Origin: Teichococcus oryzae
GTDB lineage: Bacteria; Pseudomonadota; Alphaproteobacteria; Acetobacterales; Acetobacteraceae
Direction: 5' to 3'
DNA length: 64,000 nucleotides
Assembly: GCF_008386565.1 (NCBI RefSeq)
Contig: NZ_VUKA01000005.1
Location: forward strand, 182,258 to 246,257
A model generated the notes under the pieces. It saw only the letters and a list, made by a program, of their open reading frames with translations, ran no database searches and was not told the origin of the DNA. Positions 43,005 to 51,809 of this stretch are shown here, piece after piece. How positions within the stretch are numbered: position 1 is the first letter of the stretch; the number at the start of each line of letters is the position of its first letter. The translations under genes and the position numbers were made by a program.

Positions 43005-43796
43005 TTGTTGTCGAAAACCAGCACGCTTCTTTCCGATGCCTTGCCGCGCTGGGCCGTGGTCGCGCAGCAGCTCGCCGCGGATATCGCCGAGGGCCGGCTG
43101 AAGGTCGGGGAAACCCTTCCCTCCGAGCTGGAGCTTTGCAGGACCTTCAACGTCAGCCGCGGGCCGGTCCGGCAGGCCTTGCGGCGCCTGCGGGACCTCG
43201 GCCTGGTGAGCGGGTCGAAGGGACGCGGCACCGAGGTCATCTCCGACCGGCCGCGGTCGGAATACGAGATGGTGCTGCGCTCGACAGCCGATGTGATGGG
43301 CTATGCGGAGCGCACCGAGCTGTCCTTCCACGGGCAGGACCGCGTGAAGCTGGAGGATGGGCTGGCCGAGGAATTCGGCGCGGATGCCGGCGTCGAGTTC
43401 ATCCGGCTGAGGGGCGTGCGCCGCGCCGCGTCCGCGCGGGGGGAGGCGCTGGCCTGTTCATCGATCTATGTGCCCCTGCTTTTCGCAACCGTTCTGCAGC
43501 GGCCCGAGCTGGGGCAGGTGCCGATCTACCGGCTGATCGACCAGGAGCTGGGCGTCCGGCTGGACGAGATCCGCCAGCACGTGACGGCGGTGACGGTGTC
43601 GGACGAGGATGCGGCGCTTCTCGGGGTGCCGCCCCGGTCGCCGGGGCTGCGCATCGTCCGGCTGTTCCTGGGCGCGGAAGGGCAGCTGCTGGAGGCGACG
43701 GTGAACATTCATCCGGCCGAGCGGTTCCGTTATTCCATCCGGCTGGTGGCCATGGAGCAGGGCGATGCCGCCCCGGGCTCCCGCGCCGCCGGATAG
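43005..43796 (+). CDS. GntR-family transcriptional regulator, HutC/UTRA type
   Basis: This 263-residue regulator has a winged-helix domain (GRLKVGETLPSELELCRTFNVSRGPVRQALRRLRDLGLVSGSKGRGTEV) and a C-terminal UTRA ligand domain (from about residue 95). HutC-type proteins respond to small acids, sugars or amino acids. It is divergent from the receptor/AtuA/hydrolase genes across a matching operator. The start is TTG 43005 or the adjacent TTG 43008, preceded by AGGTCAGG. Confidence 0.9.
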   Translation: MLSKTSTLLSDALPRWAVVAQQLAADIAEGRLKVGETLPSELELCRTFNVSRGPVRQALRRLRDLGLVSGSKGRGTEVISDRPRSEYEMVLRSTADVMGYAERTELSFHGQDRVKLEDGLAEEFGADAGVEFIRLRGVRRAASARGEALACSSIYVPLLFATVLQRPELGQVPIYRLIDQELGVRLDEIRQHVTAVTVSDEDAALLGVPPRSPGLRIVRLFLGAEGQLLEATVNIHPAERFRYSIRLVAMEQGDAAPGSRAAG

Positions 43797-43819
43797 GCCG
43801 GCGCCAGGCCGCCCCCGGC

Positions 43820-46702
43820 TCAGGCCGCCCCGGCGCTGTCCGGCCGGTGCAGCCGGCCGATCAACGAGGCCAGCGAGGCCGCCGGGAGGGGGCAGCTGAA
43901 CAGGTATCCCTGGGCGTCGTCGCATCCCAGGAGGCGCAGAACAGCGAGTTGCTCGGCGGTTTCCACTCCCTCGGCGGTGACCGCGATGCCCAGGCTCCGC
44001 CCCATGCTGACAACGGCGCGGATCACCGCCTTCGACTCCCTCCCTTCGGGCAGGCCCGCCACAAAGGAGCGGTCGATCTTGATCTTGTGGAAGGGGAAGC
44101 GGAGCAGGTAGCCGAGCGAGGAAAAGCCCGTGCCGAAATCGTCGAGCGCCAGGCGCACGCCGAGGCCGCCCAGCTCCCGCAGAATGGAAAGGCTCGCCTG
44201 GTCGTCCTGCAACAGGGCCGATTCCGTGATCTCCAGCTCAAGCCGCTCCGGGGCGAGGCCCGATTCCGCGAGGGCATTGGCCACCATCTGCACCAGGCCG
44301 GGATTGCGGAACTGCATCGGGGACAGGTTGACGGCCACGGGGATGGGCCAGGGCCAGCGGGCCGCCTCGTGGCAGGCGGTGCGCAGGGCCCATGCGCCGA
44401 TCCGCGTGATCAGCCCGCTTTCCTCCGCCGCCGGAATGAACTCGGAAGGGGGAACCATGCCGCGCAGCGGGTGCCGCCAGCGCAGCAGCGCCTCCAGGCA
44501 GGTGACGCCGGGCTGGGAGATGCCGACCAGCGGCTGGAAATGCAGGTCCAGCTCCTCCCGCTCAAGGGCGGTGCGGAGGCCGGATCGCAGCGCCTGGTCG
44601 CGCCGGATCTGCTCGTCCAGCGCCGGCTCGAAGAAGCGGAAGGTGGCGCGGCCATCGGCCTTGGCGCGGTAGAGGGCGATGTCCGCGTTGCGGATCGCCT
44701 CCTCCGGCGTGGTTCCCGGATGGGAGATCAGGGCGATGCCGATGCTGGCCCCGACCACCGCCTGCTGCTGGTCGATCTGGTAGTCCTCGCCCAGCACCTC
44801 GACAACGCGCCGGGCGAGGCAGGCCGCGTCCTCCGCGCCGCAGGGGCCGCCCTCGGGGTCAGCCTGGATGATGGCGAATTCGTCGCCGCCAAGGCGGGCC
44901 AGCAGGCTGCCCGCGGGGATGCAGTCGCGGAGCCGGCCCGCGGCCTGGCGCAGCAGCGCGTCCCCCGCCATGTGGCCGAGCGTGTCGTTGACGCCCTTGA
45001 ACTGGTCCAGGTCGATGAAATGGAGCGCCACCTGCCGGCCGGAGCCGGGCGCCGCCAGCGCCTGCTCCAGCTGCCGGTGGAACAGGCGGCGGTTGGGCAG
45101 GTCCGTCAGCGGGTCGTGATAGGCCATGTAGGAGACCTGCTGCTCGGCCAGCTTGTGCTCGTGGATGTCCTCGTCCGTGCCGTACCAGCGCAGGATGCGG
45201 CCCCGTTCGTCGCGCTGCGGCGCCGCGCGCGAGCGGAACCAGCGATAGCTTCCATCCCGCAGCCGGATGCGGCTTTCCACATCGAGCGGCGTGCCGCTGT
45301 TCATGGCGCGGAACCAGCTGTTCTCCATCCGCGCCGCGTCCTCGGGATGGATGGCGACGTGCCAGCCCATGCCCATGGTCTCGGCCTGGGTCATGCCGAT
45401 GATCTCGCTCCAGCGGGGGCTGATCGACACGATCTGCCCGGCCGGATCGGCGATCCAGGGGATCTGCGGGCTCAGCTCGACGGTGCAGCGGTAATTCGCC
45501 TCGCTTTCGCGCAGCGCGGCCTCGGCCTGCCGGCGCTCATGCACGTCCTCCAGCGTCCCGTACCAGCGGATGATCCGGCCCTGTTCGTCGCGGCGCGGCG
45601 CGGCGCGGGAGCGCACCCAGCGGAAATTGCGATCCGCCTGCAGAATGCGGAACTCCATGTCGAGCGGGTCGCCGCCGCGCAGCGCTGCCGCCCAGCTTGC
45701 TTCCGCGCCGGTCCGGTCCGCGGGATGGACGAGGTCGAGCCATCCCCGGCCGGCCAGGCTTCCCAGGGGCACGCCAAGGACCAGGGCGCCGCGCGGGCTG
45801 ACCTCGACGATCGCGCCATCGGGCGCCGCCGTCCAGGGGATGTGCGGGCTGAGCTCCACCGTGTGCCGGTAATGGTCCTCGCTTTCGCGCAGCGCGGCCT
45901 CGGCCTGCCGGCGCTCATGCACGTCCTCCAGCGTCCCGTACCAGCGGATGATCCGGCCCTGTTCGTCGCGGCGCGGCGCGGCGCGGGAGCGCACCCAGCG
46001 ATAGGCGCCATCCGCCTGCCGGATGCGAAACTCCATGTCGAGCGGGGCGCCACTGCGCAGCGCTGCCGCCCAGCTCGCCTCCGTGCCGGGCCGGTCCTCC
46101 GGGAAAACGAGGTCGCGCCACCCCCGGCCGGCCAGGCTCCCCAGGGTCACGCCGAGAACCAGGGCGCCGCGCGGGCTGACCTCGACGATCGCGCCGTCGG
46201 GCTCGGCGGTCCAGGAGATGTGCGGGCTGAGCTCCACCGCGTGCCGGTAATGGTCCTCGCTTTCGCGCAGTGCCGCCTCGGCCCGCTTACGCTCGGTGAT
46301 GTCGAGGGCGGAGCACAGGACCCCGACGATCTCCCCATCGCCGCCGCGCGCCGGCTCAAGCGAGACAAGAAAAACCTGGCGCGTCCCGGACCCGCCGAGC
46401 CGCGCGCCCTGCAGCTCCAGGCCGGAAAGCTGCTCGCCCTGCAGCGCCCGTCGGAGATAGGGCTCCAGCTGTGCGGCGAGGCCGGGCATGATCCCGCCGG
46501 CGCCGCGGCCCGGATAGGCCGCCGCCGGCCCCCCCGCCATTTCGGCCATGCGGCTGTTGATGCTGACGAAGCGCAGGTCCCGGTCGATCAGGCAGAGCCC
46601 GATGGGCAGCACGTCATAGAGGGCTGCCAGCTTCAACAAGGGCCAGCCGGTTCCCTCGATCGCGCCCTCATTCCATCCGCTCCCCAGAAGCTGTTCCGTC
46701 AT
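43820..46702 (-). CDS. Multi-PAS diguanylate cyclase/phosphodiesterase (GGDEF-EAL)
   Basis: This soluble protein of about 960 residues has four PAS/PAC sensor modules in residues 20-520, then a GGDEF domain with intact GGDEF at 605-609 and an EAL domain starting ALLRWRHPLRG with Glu737 of EAL. No RxxD inhibitory site precedes GGDEF. It could both make and break cyclic di-GMP in response to redox or small ligands. The second and third PAS modules are nearly identical through a recent duplication. The start at 46702 is chosen by homology to a typical PAS N-terminus; a TTG at 46774 extends the frame. No membrane segment is evident. Confidence 0.9.
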   Translation of the reverse strand: MTEQLLGSGWNEGAIEGTGWPLLKLAALYDVLPIGLCLIDRDLRFVSINSRMAEMAGGPAAAYPGRGAGGIMPGLAAQLEPYLRRALQGEQLSGLELQGARLGGSGTRQVFLVSLEPARGGDGEIVGVLCSALDITERKRAEAALRESEDHYRHAVELSPHISWTAEPDGAIVEVSPRGALVLGVTLGSLAGRGWRDLVFPEDRPGTEASWAAALRSGAPLDMEFRIRQADGAYRWVRSRAAPRRDEQGRIIRWYGTLEDVHERRQAEAALRESEDHYRHTVELSPHIPWTAAPDGAIVEVSPRGALVLGVPLGSLAGRGWLDLVHPADRTGAEASWAAALRGGDPLDMEFRILQADRNFRWVRSRAAPRRDEQGRIIRWYGTLEDVHERRQAEAALRESEANYRCTVELSPQIPWIADPAGQIVSISPRWSEIIGMTQAETMGMGWHVAIHPEDAARMENSWFRAMNSGTPLDVESRIRLRDGSYRWFRSRAAPQRDERGRILRWYGTDEDIHEHKLAEQQVSYMAYHDPLTDLPNRRLFHRQLEQALAAPGSGRQVALHFIDLDQFKGVNDTLGHMAGDALLRQAAGRLRDCIPAGSLLARLGGDEFAIIQADPEGGPCGAEDAACLARRVVEVLGEDYQIDQQQAVVGASIGIALISHPGTTPEEAIRNADIALYRAKADGRATFRFFEPALDEQIRRDQALRSGLRTALEREELDLHFQPLVGISQPGVTCLEALLRWRHPLRGMVPPSEFIPAAEESGLITRIGAWALRTACHEAARWPWPIPVAVNLSPMQFRNPGLVQMVANALAESGLAPERLELEITESALLQDDQASLSILRELGGLGVRLALDDFGTGFSSLGYLLRFPFHKIKIDRSFVAGLPEGRESKAVIRAVVSMGRSLGIAVTAEGVETAEQLAVLRLLGCDDAQGYLFSCPLPAASLASLIGRLHRPDSAGAA
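45501..46000. repeat. Tandem duplication of a 378-bp PAS-module unit
   Basis: Bases 45501-45622 and 45879-46000 are identical over 122 bp, exactly 378 bp (126 codons) apart, and much of the remaining unit is near-identical. The unit encodes one PAS/PAC module of the GGDEF-EAL protein. Identity at synonymous positions points to recent unequal crossing-over or gene conversion. Confidence 0.85.
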
Positions 46703-47078
46703 CGCTGGCCGCCAGATGCCTTGGTGCCAACGCCCGTCGGCGAAAGAATACCCATTCGGGGCTGAATTCCACAACTCGAGATTGCGGTTTCGGGAAATAA
46801 CGCCCGTAGCGGTAAGAGGTTACTCATGGAATACGGAAAAGAACCATCCATGGTTGCGCGGCCGGCCCGGAAACACTGGCAGGCCGGATCGCCCCGCGCG
46901 GAAGCCGGTCCCGTGGCGGGAATGGCGTCAGGGACCCCAGGGGGGACCCCAGGGGGCCGGGCTTCAGCCGGGCCGTGTTCCAGGAAGGAAGCGGGCGCGT
47001 GGGAGGCCTTGTCCGGCGGGATGGCGGCCCACGCGCGATGCGCCCGGCCCGGTGGATGGCACCGGGCCGGGGCCGGCC
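46703..47078. other. 376-bp intergenic region
   Basis: This region lies between the start of the PAS-GGDEF-EAL gene and the stop of the TRAP large permease gene, both on the minus strand. The part nearest the PAS gene (about 46740-46860) is less GC-rich and probably holds its promoter. A short direct repeat, GGGACCCCAGGG twice in tandem, is at about 46931-46954. I see no convincing gene. Confidence 0.4.
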
Positions 47079-48356
47079 TCAGCGAAGCCAGGCCAGCGGC
47101 ACGGTGACGATCTGCGGCACCAGCACCAGCAGGAACAGCACGAAAAGCTGCGCCAGCAGGAACGGCATGACGCCGCGCATCACCGGCCCCATCTCCACCC
47201 GGGCGACGGCGCAGACCACGTTGAGCACCGATCCGACCGGCGGCGTCAGGAGGCCGATGGCGTTGTTCATGATGAACAGCACGCCGAAATACACCGGGTC
47301 GATGCCCGCCGCCCGGACCGAGGGCATCAGCACCGGCGTCAGGATCAGGATGGTGGGAACGAAGTCCAGCGCCGTGCCCACGATCACCACCAGGATCATG
47401 ATGGCCAGCATCAGCAGCCGCGGGTCCCCGCTGAAGGGTTCCAGAAGGCCCTGCACCTCGGACGGGATGTCGGCGATGGTGATCATGTAGCCCGACAGCG
47501 ACGCCGCCGCGACCAGGAACATCACCGCGGCCGATGTCCGCACCGCCGAGACCAGCACCCGCGGCAGGTCGCGCCAGTGCAGCTCGCGATACACCGCCAT
47601 GCCGATGAACAGCGCATAGGCGGCGGCCACCACCGCGGCCTCGGTCGGCGTGAACAGCCCGAAGCGCAGGCCGCCCACGATGATCAGCGGCAGGGCCAGG
47701 GCCAGCAGCGCGTCGCGCAGCGCCTTGCGCCGCTCGGGCCAGGAGGCGCGCGGCAGCATCGCGGCGGTTTCATGCCGCGCGCAGAACCACCAGGCGATGG
47801 CGAGCGCCAGCCCCATCAGGATGCCCGGCACGATGCCCGCCAGGAACAGCGCGGTGATCGACACATTGCCGGCGACGCCGAACACGATGTAGCCGATGGA
47901 AGGCGGGATGACCGGCGCGATGATGCCGCCCGCCGCCATCAGCCCCGAGGCGCGCGGCACATTGTATCCGGCCGTGCGCATCATCGGGATCAGCACCGCC
48001 GCCAGCGCCGCCGTGTCCGCCACGGCCGAGCCGGACACGGACGCCAGAAAGATCGCCGCCACCACCGCGACATAGCCCAGCCCGCCACGGACATGGCCCA
48101 GCAGCGAGGTGCCGAGATGGACCAGCCGGCGCGACAGCCCGCCCGCCGTCATCGCCTCCCCCGCCAGGATGAAGAAGGGCACCGCCAGCAGCGCGAAGCT
48201 GTCGGCGCCGTTGATCATCTGCAGCGCCAGCGCCTGGGGGTCGAAGGCGTCCAGGTGCAGCATCAGCCCGATCGAGGACAGGATCAGCGCGAAGGCTATC
48301 GGCATGCCGAGCGCCATGGCGCCGAGCAGCAGCGCCGAGAACAGCAGCAGCGTCAT
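47079..48356 (-). CDS. dctM: TRAP transporter large permease DctM
   Basis: This 425-residue membrane protein has about twelve hydrophobic segments. Motifs include PFFILAGEAMTAGGLSRRLV, VSGSAVADTAALAAVLIPMM, GGIIAPVIPPSIGYIVFG and LLTPPVGSVLNVVCAVARV, all typical of DctM. It drives sodium- or proton-coupled uptake of an acid captured by the DctP protein encoded upstream. It overlaps the small permease gene by 4 bp. Confidence 0.94.
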   Translation of the reverse strand: MTLLLFSALLLGAMALGMPIAFALILSSIGLMLHLDAFDPQALALQMINGADSFALLAVPFFILAGEAMTAGGLSRRLVHLGTSLLGHVRGGLGYVAVVAAIFLASVSGSAVADTAALAAVLIPMMRTAGYNVPRASGLMAAGGIIAPVIPPSIGYIVFGVAGNVSITALFLAGIVPGILMGLALAIAWWFCARHETAAMLPRASWPERRKALRDALLALALPLIIVGGLRFGLFTPTEAAVVAAAYALFIGMAVYRELHWRDLPRVLVSAVRTSAAVMFLVAAASLSGYMITIADIPSEVQGLLEPFSGDPRLLMLAIMILVVIVGTALDFVPTILILTPVLMPSVRAAGIDPVYFGVLFIMNNAIGLLTPPVGSVLNVVCAVARVEMGPVMRGVMPFLLAQLFVLFLLVLVPQIVTVPLAWLR

Positions 48357-48862
48357 GCGCCGGGCTCCAGCGCATCATCCGCGTCACGCCGTGGCGGCTC
48401 GGCGCCGCGCAGCGCCAGCAGGAAATCCGCCGCCGCCAGCAGGCACAGCCCGACGCCCGACGCCGCCGCCGCCGCATAGGCCCAGCCCAGCGGCAGGCCC
48501 GAAACGGGGGACGCATTGTCCATGTTGATCATCACCTGCGGCCAGGCGCCCCAAAGGAAGATGGCGCAGACCGCGAGGGTCAGGGCGTCCGTCAGGGCGC
48601 GGCACAGCAGCCGGCCACGGCGCGGCAGCATCCGCACCAGCGTGTCGAAGCCCAGATGCCCGCCCCGGCGCAGCACCACCACCGCGCCGAGAAAGGTCAG
48701 CCACAGGAACAGGAAACGCGAAAGCTCCTCGCTGACGATGATGCCGTCATCGAACAGGTAGCGCAGCACGACATTGCCGAACACCATGACAACCATCGCC
48801 AGCAATGCCAGCGCGAGCAGCATCTCGATCCCGGCGAAAAGACGGTCCACCGTCCGCCTCAT
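48353..48862 (-). CDS. dctQ: TRAP transporter small permease DctQ
   Basis: This 169-residue protein has four hydrophobic segments and the DctQ stretch EELSRFLFLWLTFLGAVVVLRRGGHLGFD. It partners DctM in the membrane. Its start overlaps the cyclase-family gene by 4 bp and its end overlaps dctM by 4 bp, so all are co-translated. Confidence 0.92.
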   Translation of the reverse strand: MRRTVDRLFAGIEMLLALALLAMVVMVFGNVVLRYLFDDGIIVSEELSRFLFLWLTFLGAVVVLRRGGHLGFDTLVRMLPRRGRLLCRALTDALTLAVCAIFLWGAWPQVMINMDNASPVSGLPLGWAYAAAAASGVGLCLLAAADFLLALRGAEPPRRDADDALEPGA

Positions 48863-49530
48863 GCGGCCAGGCCCTCGATCGCGTAGACCCGCGCGGGCGC
48901 GCCATCGGCCAAGGGGATCTTCAGCGGCGCGGCGGACAGCAGGCAGCGCGGCTCGCGCAGCGCATCGGTGTTCACCAGATACTCGATCAGCGTGACGCCA
49001 CGCCGCAGCAGCACGTCATGCGTGACATGCTGGTCGAAGGGAACCTCGATCCCGTCCAGCAGCAGGCGGATCGGGTAGTCCTGGGGGAAGTCGAAGGCCA
49101 CGGCGGTGGGCTCGCGCGCCGCCAGCCATTCGGCGGCGGCGCGGTTCAGCCAGGGGGCGCGCCGCCAGAATTCGGGCGTGTCGCTGTCCGCCTGCCGGCT
49201 CCAGCCGGCGGCGAGCAGCAGCATCTCCCCCGGCGGCCCGCCGGGGTCGGCGGCCGCCAGCTTCTCCGGCCCGATCTCCTCCTCCGGCGCCACATCGGCG
49301 AGGCGCAGGACGCGGCAGCGGCCGACCACCTTTTCCAGCGGCGTCTGCTCGATGGTGGGCGCGCCGGCCAGGATATGGGCCTGGGCATCGACATGGGTGA
49401 AGCCGTGGCAGGTGGCGTCCAGCCGCGTCACGCGGAACTGGTCACCGGCGGCGATGTCGCCGCTGACATTCACCTGGGTGCGCCAGCGGAAATGCGGCGC
49501 GATCGGCATGGAAAGGTCGATGATGCGCAT
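48859..49530 (-). CDS. Cyclase-family (kynurenine formamidase-like) metal hydrolase
   Basis: This 223-residue enzyme has the metal-binding HGFTHVDAQAH, the family HxxTHxDxxxH motif, and FDFPQDYPIRLLL. Members include bacterial kynurenine formamidase and isatin hydrolase, which open amides or lactams. Placement between the TRAP binding protein and permease genes suggests it hydrolyses the imported compound or its product. GGGAGGCGG precedes ATG 49530; it overlaps dctQ by 4 bp. Confidence 0.87.
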   Translation of the reverse strand: MRIIDLSMPIAPHFRWRTQVNVSGDIAAGDQFRVTRLDATCHGFTHVDAQAHILAGAPTIEQTPLEKVVGRCRVLRLADVAPEEEIGPEKLAAADPGGPPGEMLLLAAGWSRQADSDTPEFWRRAPWLNRAAAEWLAAREPTAVAFDFPQDYPIRLLLDGIEVPFDQHVTHDVLLRRGVTLIEYLVNTDALREPRCLLSAAPLKIPLADGAPARVYAIEGLAA

Positions 49531-49544
49531 GGACCGCCTCCCCC

Positions 49545-50534
49545 TCAGGCCGCCGTGCCGGCAATGGCTTCGGGCAGGCCGGCGCCGAAGCGTTCCTCGA
49601 AGTCGCGCCGCACCGGCTCGGCGACAATGGCCGCCATGGCGTCGCGGTCGGGGTTCTCCACCACGGCCATGCCGCGCTGCTTCAACTCCGCCAGCGCCTC
49701 GGCATCGGCGGCCTCGTTCATGCCGCGCTGCTGCGGCGTGATGGCCGCGGCGACGGCCATCACCGCTTCCTGATGCGCGGCCGGCAGGGCCTCGAAGCGC
49801 CGCTTGCTCATCGCCAGGATGCCGGCGGTGTAGGCGTGGCGGGTCAGGCTGAGATGCTTCTGCACCTCCCAGAAGCGGGCATTGCGGATCAGGGTGGTGG
49901 GGTTCTCCTGCCCGTCCACCGCGCGGGTTTCCAGCGCCGTGAACAGCTCGGTGAAGGGCATCGGGGCGGGATTGGCGCCGAGCAGCTGGAAGCTCTTGAT
50001 GTGCGCCGGGTTGGGCGTGGTGCGGATCTTGAGGCCGCGCAGGTCGGCCGGGCCCTGCACCGCGCGGCGCGAATTGGTGACGTTGCGGAAGCCGATGTCC
50101 CAGAAGCCCAGCACATGCAGGCCATGCGATTCCAGCTCGCCCCGCAGCCCGTTGCCGATGGCGCCGTCCAGCACGGCGGCGACATGGGCGCGGTCGCGGA
50201 ACAGGAAGGGCAGGTCCAGCGCGTTCAGCTTCGGCGCCAGGCCGGTGAAGAAGGGGTTGCCCGTCAGCGCGATGTCGAGCGCGCCGCTGCGGGCGGAGGC
50301 GATGATGGTCTGGTCGCTGCCGAGCACGCCATTGCCGAAGACCTGGACGGTGACCGCGCCATTGGTGCGCTCCTTCACCTGCTCGGCGAAGAGCCTGGCG
50401 CATTTTTCCCAGCTGTCGCTTTCCGGGTGGGGATGCGCGAAGCGGAGGCGGACGGCCTGCGCATGGAGGGGCCGGGCCAGGAACGGGGTGGCGAGGGCGG
50501 CGGCGATAACCGCGCGCCGGGCGATGTTGGTCAT
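49545..50534 (-). CDS. dctP: TRAP transporter solute-binding protein DctP
   Basis: This periplasmic binding protein of 329 residues has a leader with IARRAVIAAALATPFLARP and then VRLRFAHPHPESDSWEKCARLFAEQVKE, the DctP opening. The carboxylate-binding arginine region ADLRGLKIRTTPNPAH and LETRAVDGQENP are visible. Specificity is unknown. It is the first gene of the TRAP operon; the frame continues upstream to 50663 without support. Confidence 0.93.
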   Translation of the reverse strand: MTNIARRAVIAAALATPFLARPLHAQAVRLRFAHPHPESDSWEKCARLFAEQVKERTNGAVTVQVFGNGVLGSDQTIIASARSGALDIALTGNPFFTGLAPKLNALDLPFLFRDRAHVAAVLDGAIGNGLRGELESHGLHVLGFWDIGFRNVTNSRRAVQGPADLRGLKIRTTPNPAHIKSFQLLGANPAPMPFTELFTALETRAVDGQENPTTLIRNARFWEVQKHLSLTRHAYTAGILAMSKRRFEALPAAHQEAVMAVAAAITPQQRGMNEAADAEALAELKQRGMAVVENPDRDAMAAIVAEPVRRDFEERFGAGLPEAIAGTAA

Positions 50535-50705
50535 GTTCTTTGCTTTCTCGGTCAGTTTCCGCCGCCGGCCCGGCATTGCGGCCGGGCCTTGGGCCGTGGG
50601 GCCACTATCCCCCTGCCGGCGCGAAAATGAAGGGCCTGTCGCCCTGAATCTGATGCCGCGCACCAGGATGTCCTGAATCCGGACGCCGAAGGGCGGGCCT
50701 GCGCT

Positions 50706-51662
50706 TCAGGCCGGGCCGCGTGCCCGGCCGGAACAGGGCGCGTCCCCCGCCTGCTCAGGATCATGGCCCGGCGCCGTGGCGCCGGCGCCGCTCCAGAGGT
50801 CCGCCCCGCGCCCGAGCCAGGCCAGGCTGTCGGCCCAGAAGCTGTTCTCGAAGCGGGCATGGAACAGGCCGAAATGCCCGATCCCCGGCACGCCGAGGTC
50901 ATCCGGCGCCAGCACCACCTCCCGTTGCGGCGCGTTGCGGTAATAGCGGAGGGCGCGGCGGATCGCCGGTGCGGTGCCCAGCGGATCGTCCGCAACGATG
51001 ACTGCCAGGATCGGCGCCCGCACCGCCGCGAAGCGGGCGAGGATCGCCGCCCGCTGCTGCGGCGCCAGGCTGCGCTCCATGCGCGCGCGGCGGAAGCTCC
51101 ATTCATTCGCGACCCCGGCCGGAAGGTCCTCCAGCCAGCCGAGGCGGCGGCCGGGAAAATAGCCGCAAAGCGCCGTCACCAGCGGCATCGCCACATGCCA
51201 TTTCAGGAACAGCCCGGCCCGGTCGGCGGCCCGGTAGTCGCGCCAATAGGCATATTGCGCGCCCACGGTGAGGATGCGCCCGATGGCGGGGGCGCTGGGG
51301 GCGAAGCCCGGCAGGAAGCCGCCGATGCTGTGCCCCACCACATGCAGCGGCAGGTCCGGCCATTGCCGCCGCATGAGGCGCAGCGCCGCGTCGCAATCCA
51401 GCGTGCCCCATTGGTGCCAGCGATAACCGCAGCCGCGCAGGCTGGCCGGGCGGGACGCGCCGATGCCGCGGTAGTCATAGGTCAGCGCATGGAAGCCATG
51501 GGCGCTCAGGAACCGCGCATAACGGTGGTAGTAGCGCGCCAGCACGCCCGTGGCGGCGTTCACCACCACGGCGCCGCGCGCCGGCCCCGCGGCCCGCCAG
51601 AAATGCCCGCCCAGCCGCACGCCATCGGCGCAGGCGAGGGAAACGGCCTCCTCAACCGGCAT
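50706..51662 (-). CDS. Alpha/beta hydrolase
   Basis: This 318-residue hydrolase has the nucleophile elbow GHSIGG with Ser112, an oxyanion stretch NAATGVLARYYHRYA near residue 35, YDYRGIGAS near 62, and a likely catalytic His in GIGHFGLFH near 275. Relatives are uncharacterised esterases or acyltransferases. It lies 171 bp upstream of the TRAP operon on the same strand and 147 bp from the SDR gene, with no clear partner. Confidence 0.87.
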   Translation of the reverse strand: MPVEEAVSLACADGVRLGGHFWRAAGPARGAVVVNAATGVLARYYHRYARFLSAHGFHALTYDYRGIGASRPASLRGCGYRWHQWGTLDCDAALRLMRRQWPDLPLHVVGHSIGGFLPGFAPSAPAIGRILTVGAQYAYWRDYRAADRAGLFLKWHVAMPLVTALCGYFPGRRLGWLEDLPAGVANEWSFRRARMERSLAPQQRAAILARFAAVRAPILAVIVADDPLGTAPAIRRALRYYRNAPQREVVLAPDDLGVPGIGHFGLFHARFENSFWADSLAWLGRGADLWSGAGATAPGHDPEQAGDAPCSGRARGPA

Positions 51663-51809
51663 GGGCGGTGCCCGGGGCGGCGCGCCGGCTGCGGCCCCGC
51701 CCGCGCGCCGCGAAGGCCGCCGGGCATCGGGACGGTCCGCCGCGCGGCGCGGCCGCCGCCAGAGGCGAGGCGGGACGGTCCATGGCGTTTTCCCCGCCGG
51801 GGCCGCCGT

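Noticed and set aside
43136-46765. Plus-strand open frame of 1209 codons opposite the PAS-GGDEF-EAL gene
   Set aside because: High GC makes antisense frames stay open; the translation is compositionally biased and repetitive because it mirrors the PAS duplication, while the minus strand carries intact GGDEF and EAL motifs.
46826-47107. Short plus-strand open frame in the gap before dctM
   Set aside because: Composition is low-complexity, it overlaps the end of dctM, and the tandem GGGACCCCAGGG repeat lies inside it; no coding signal was found.
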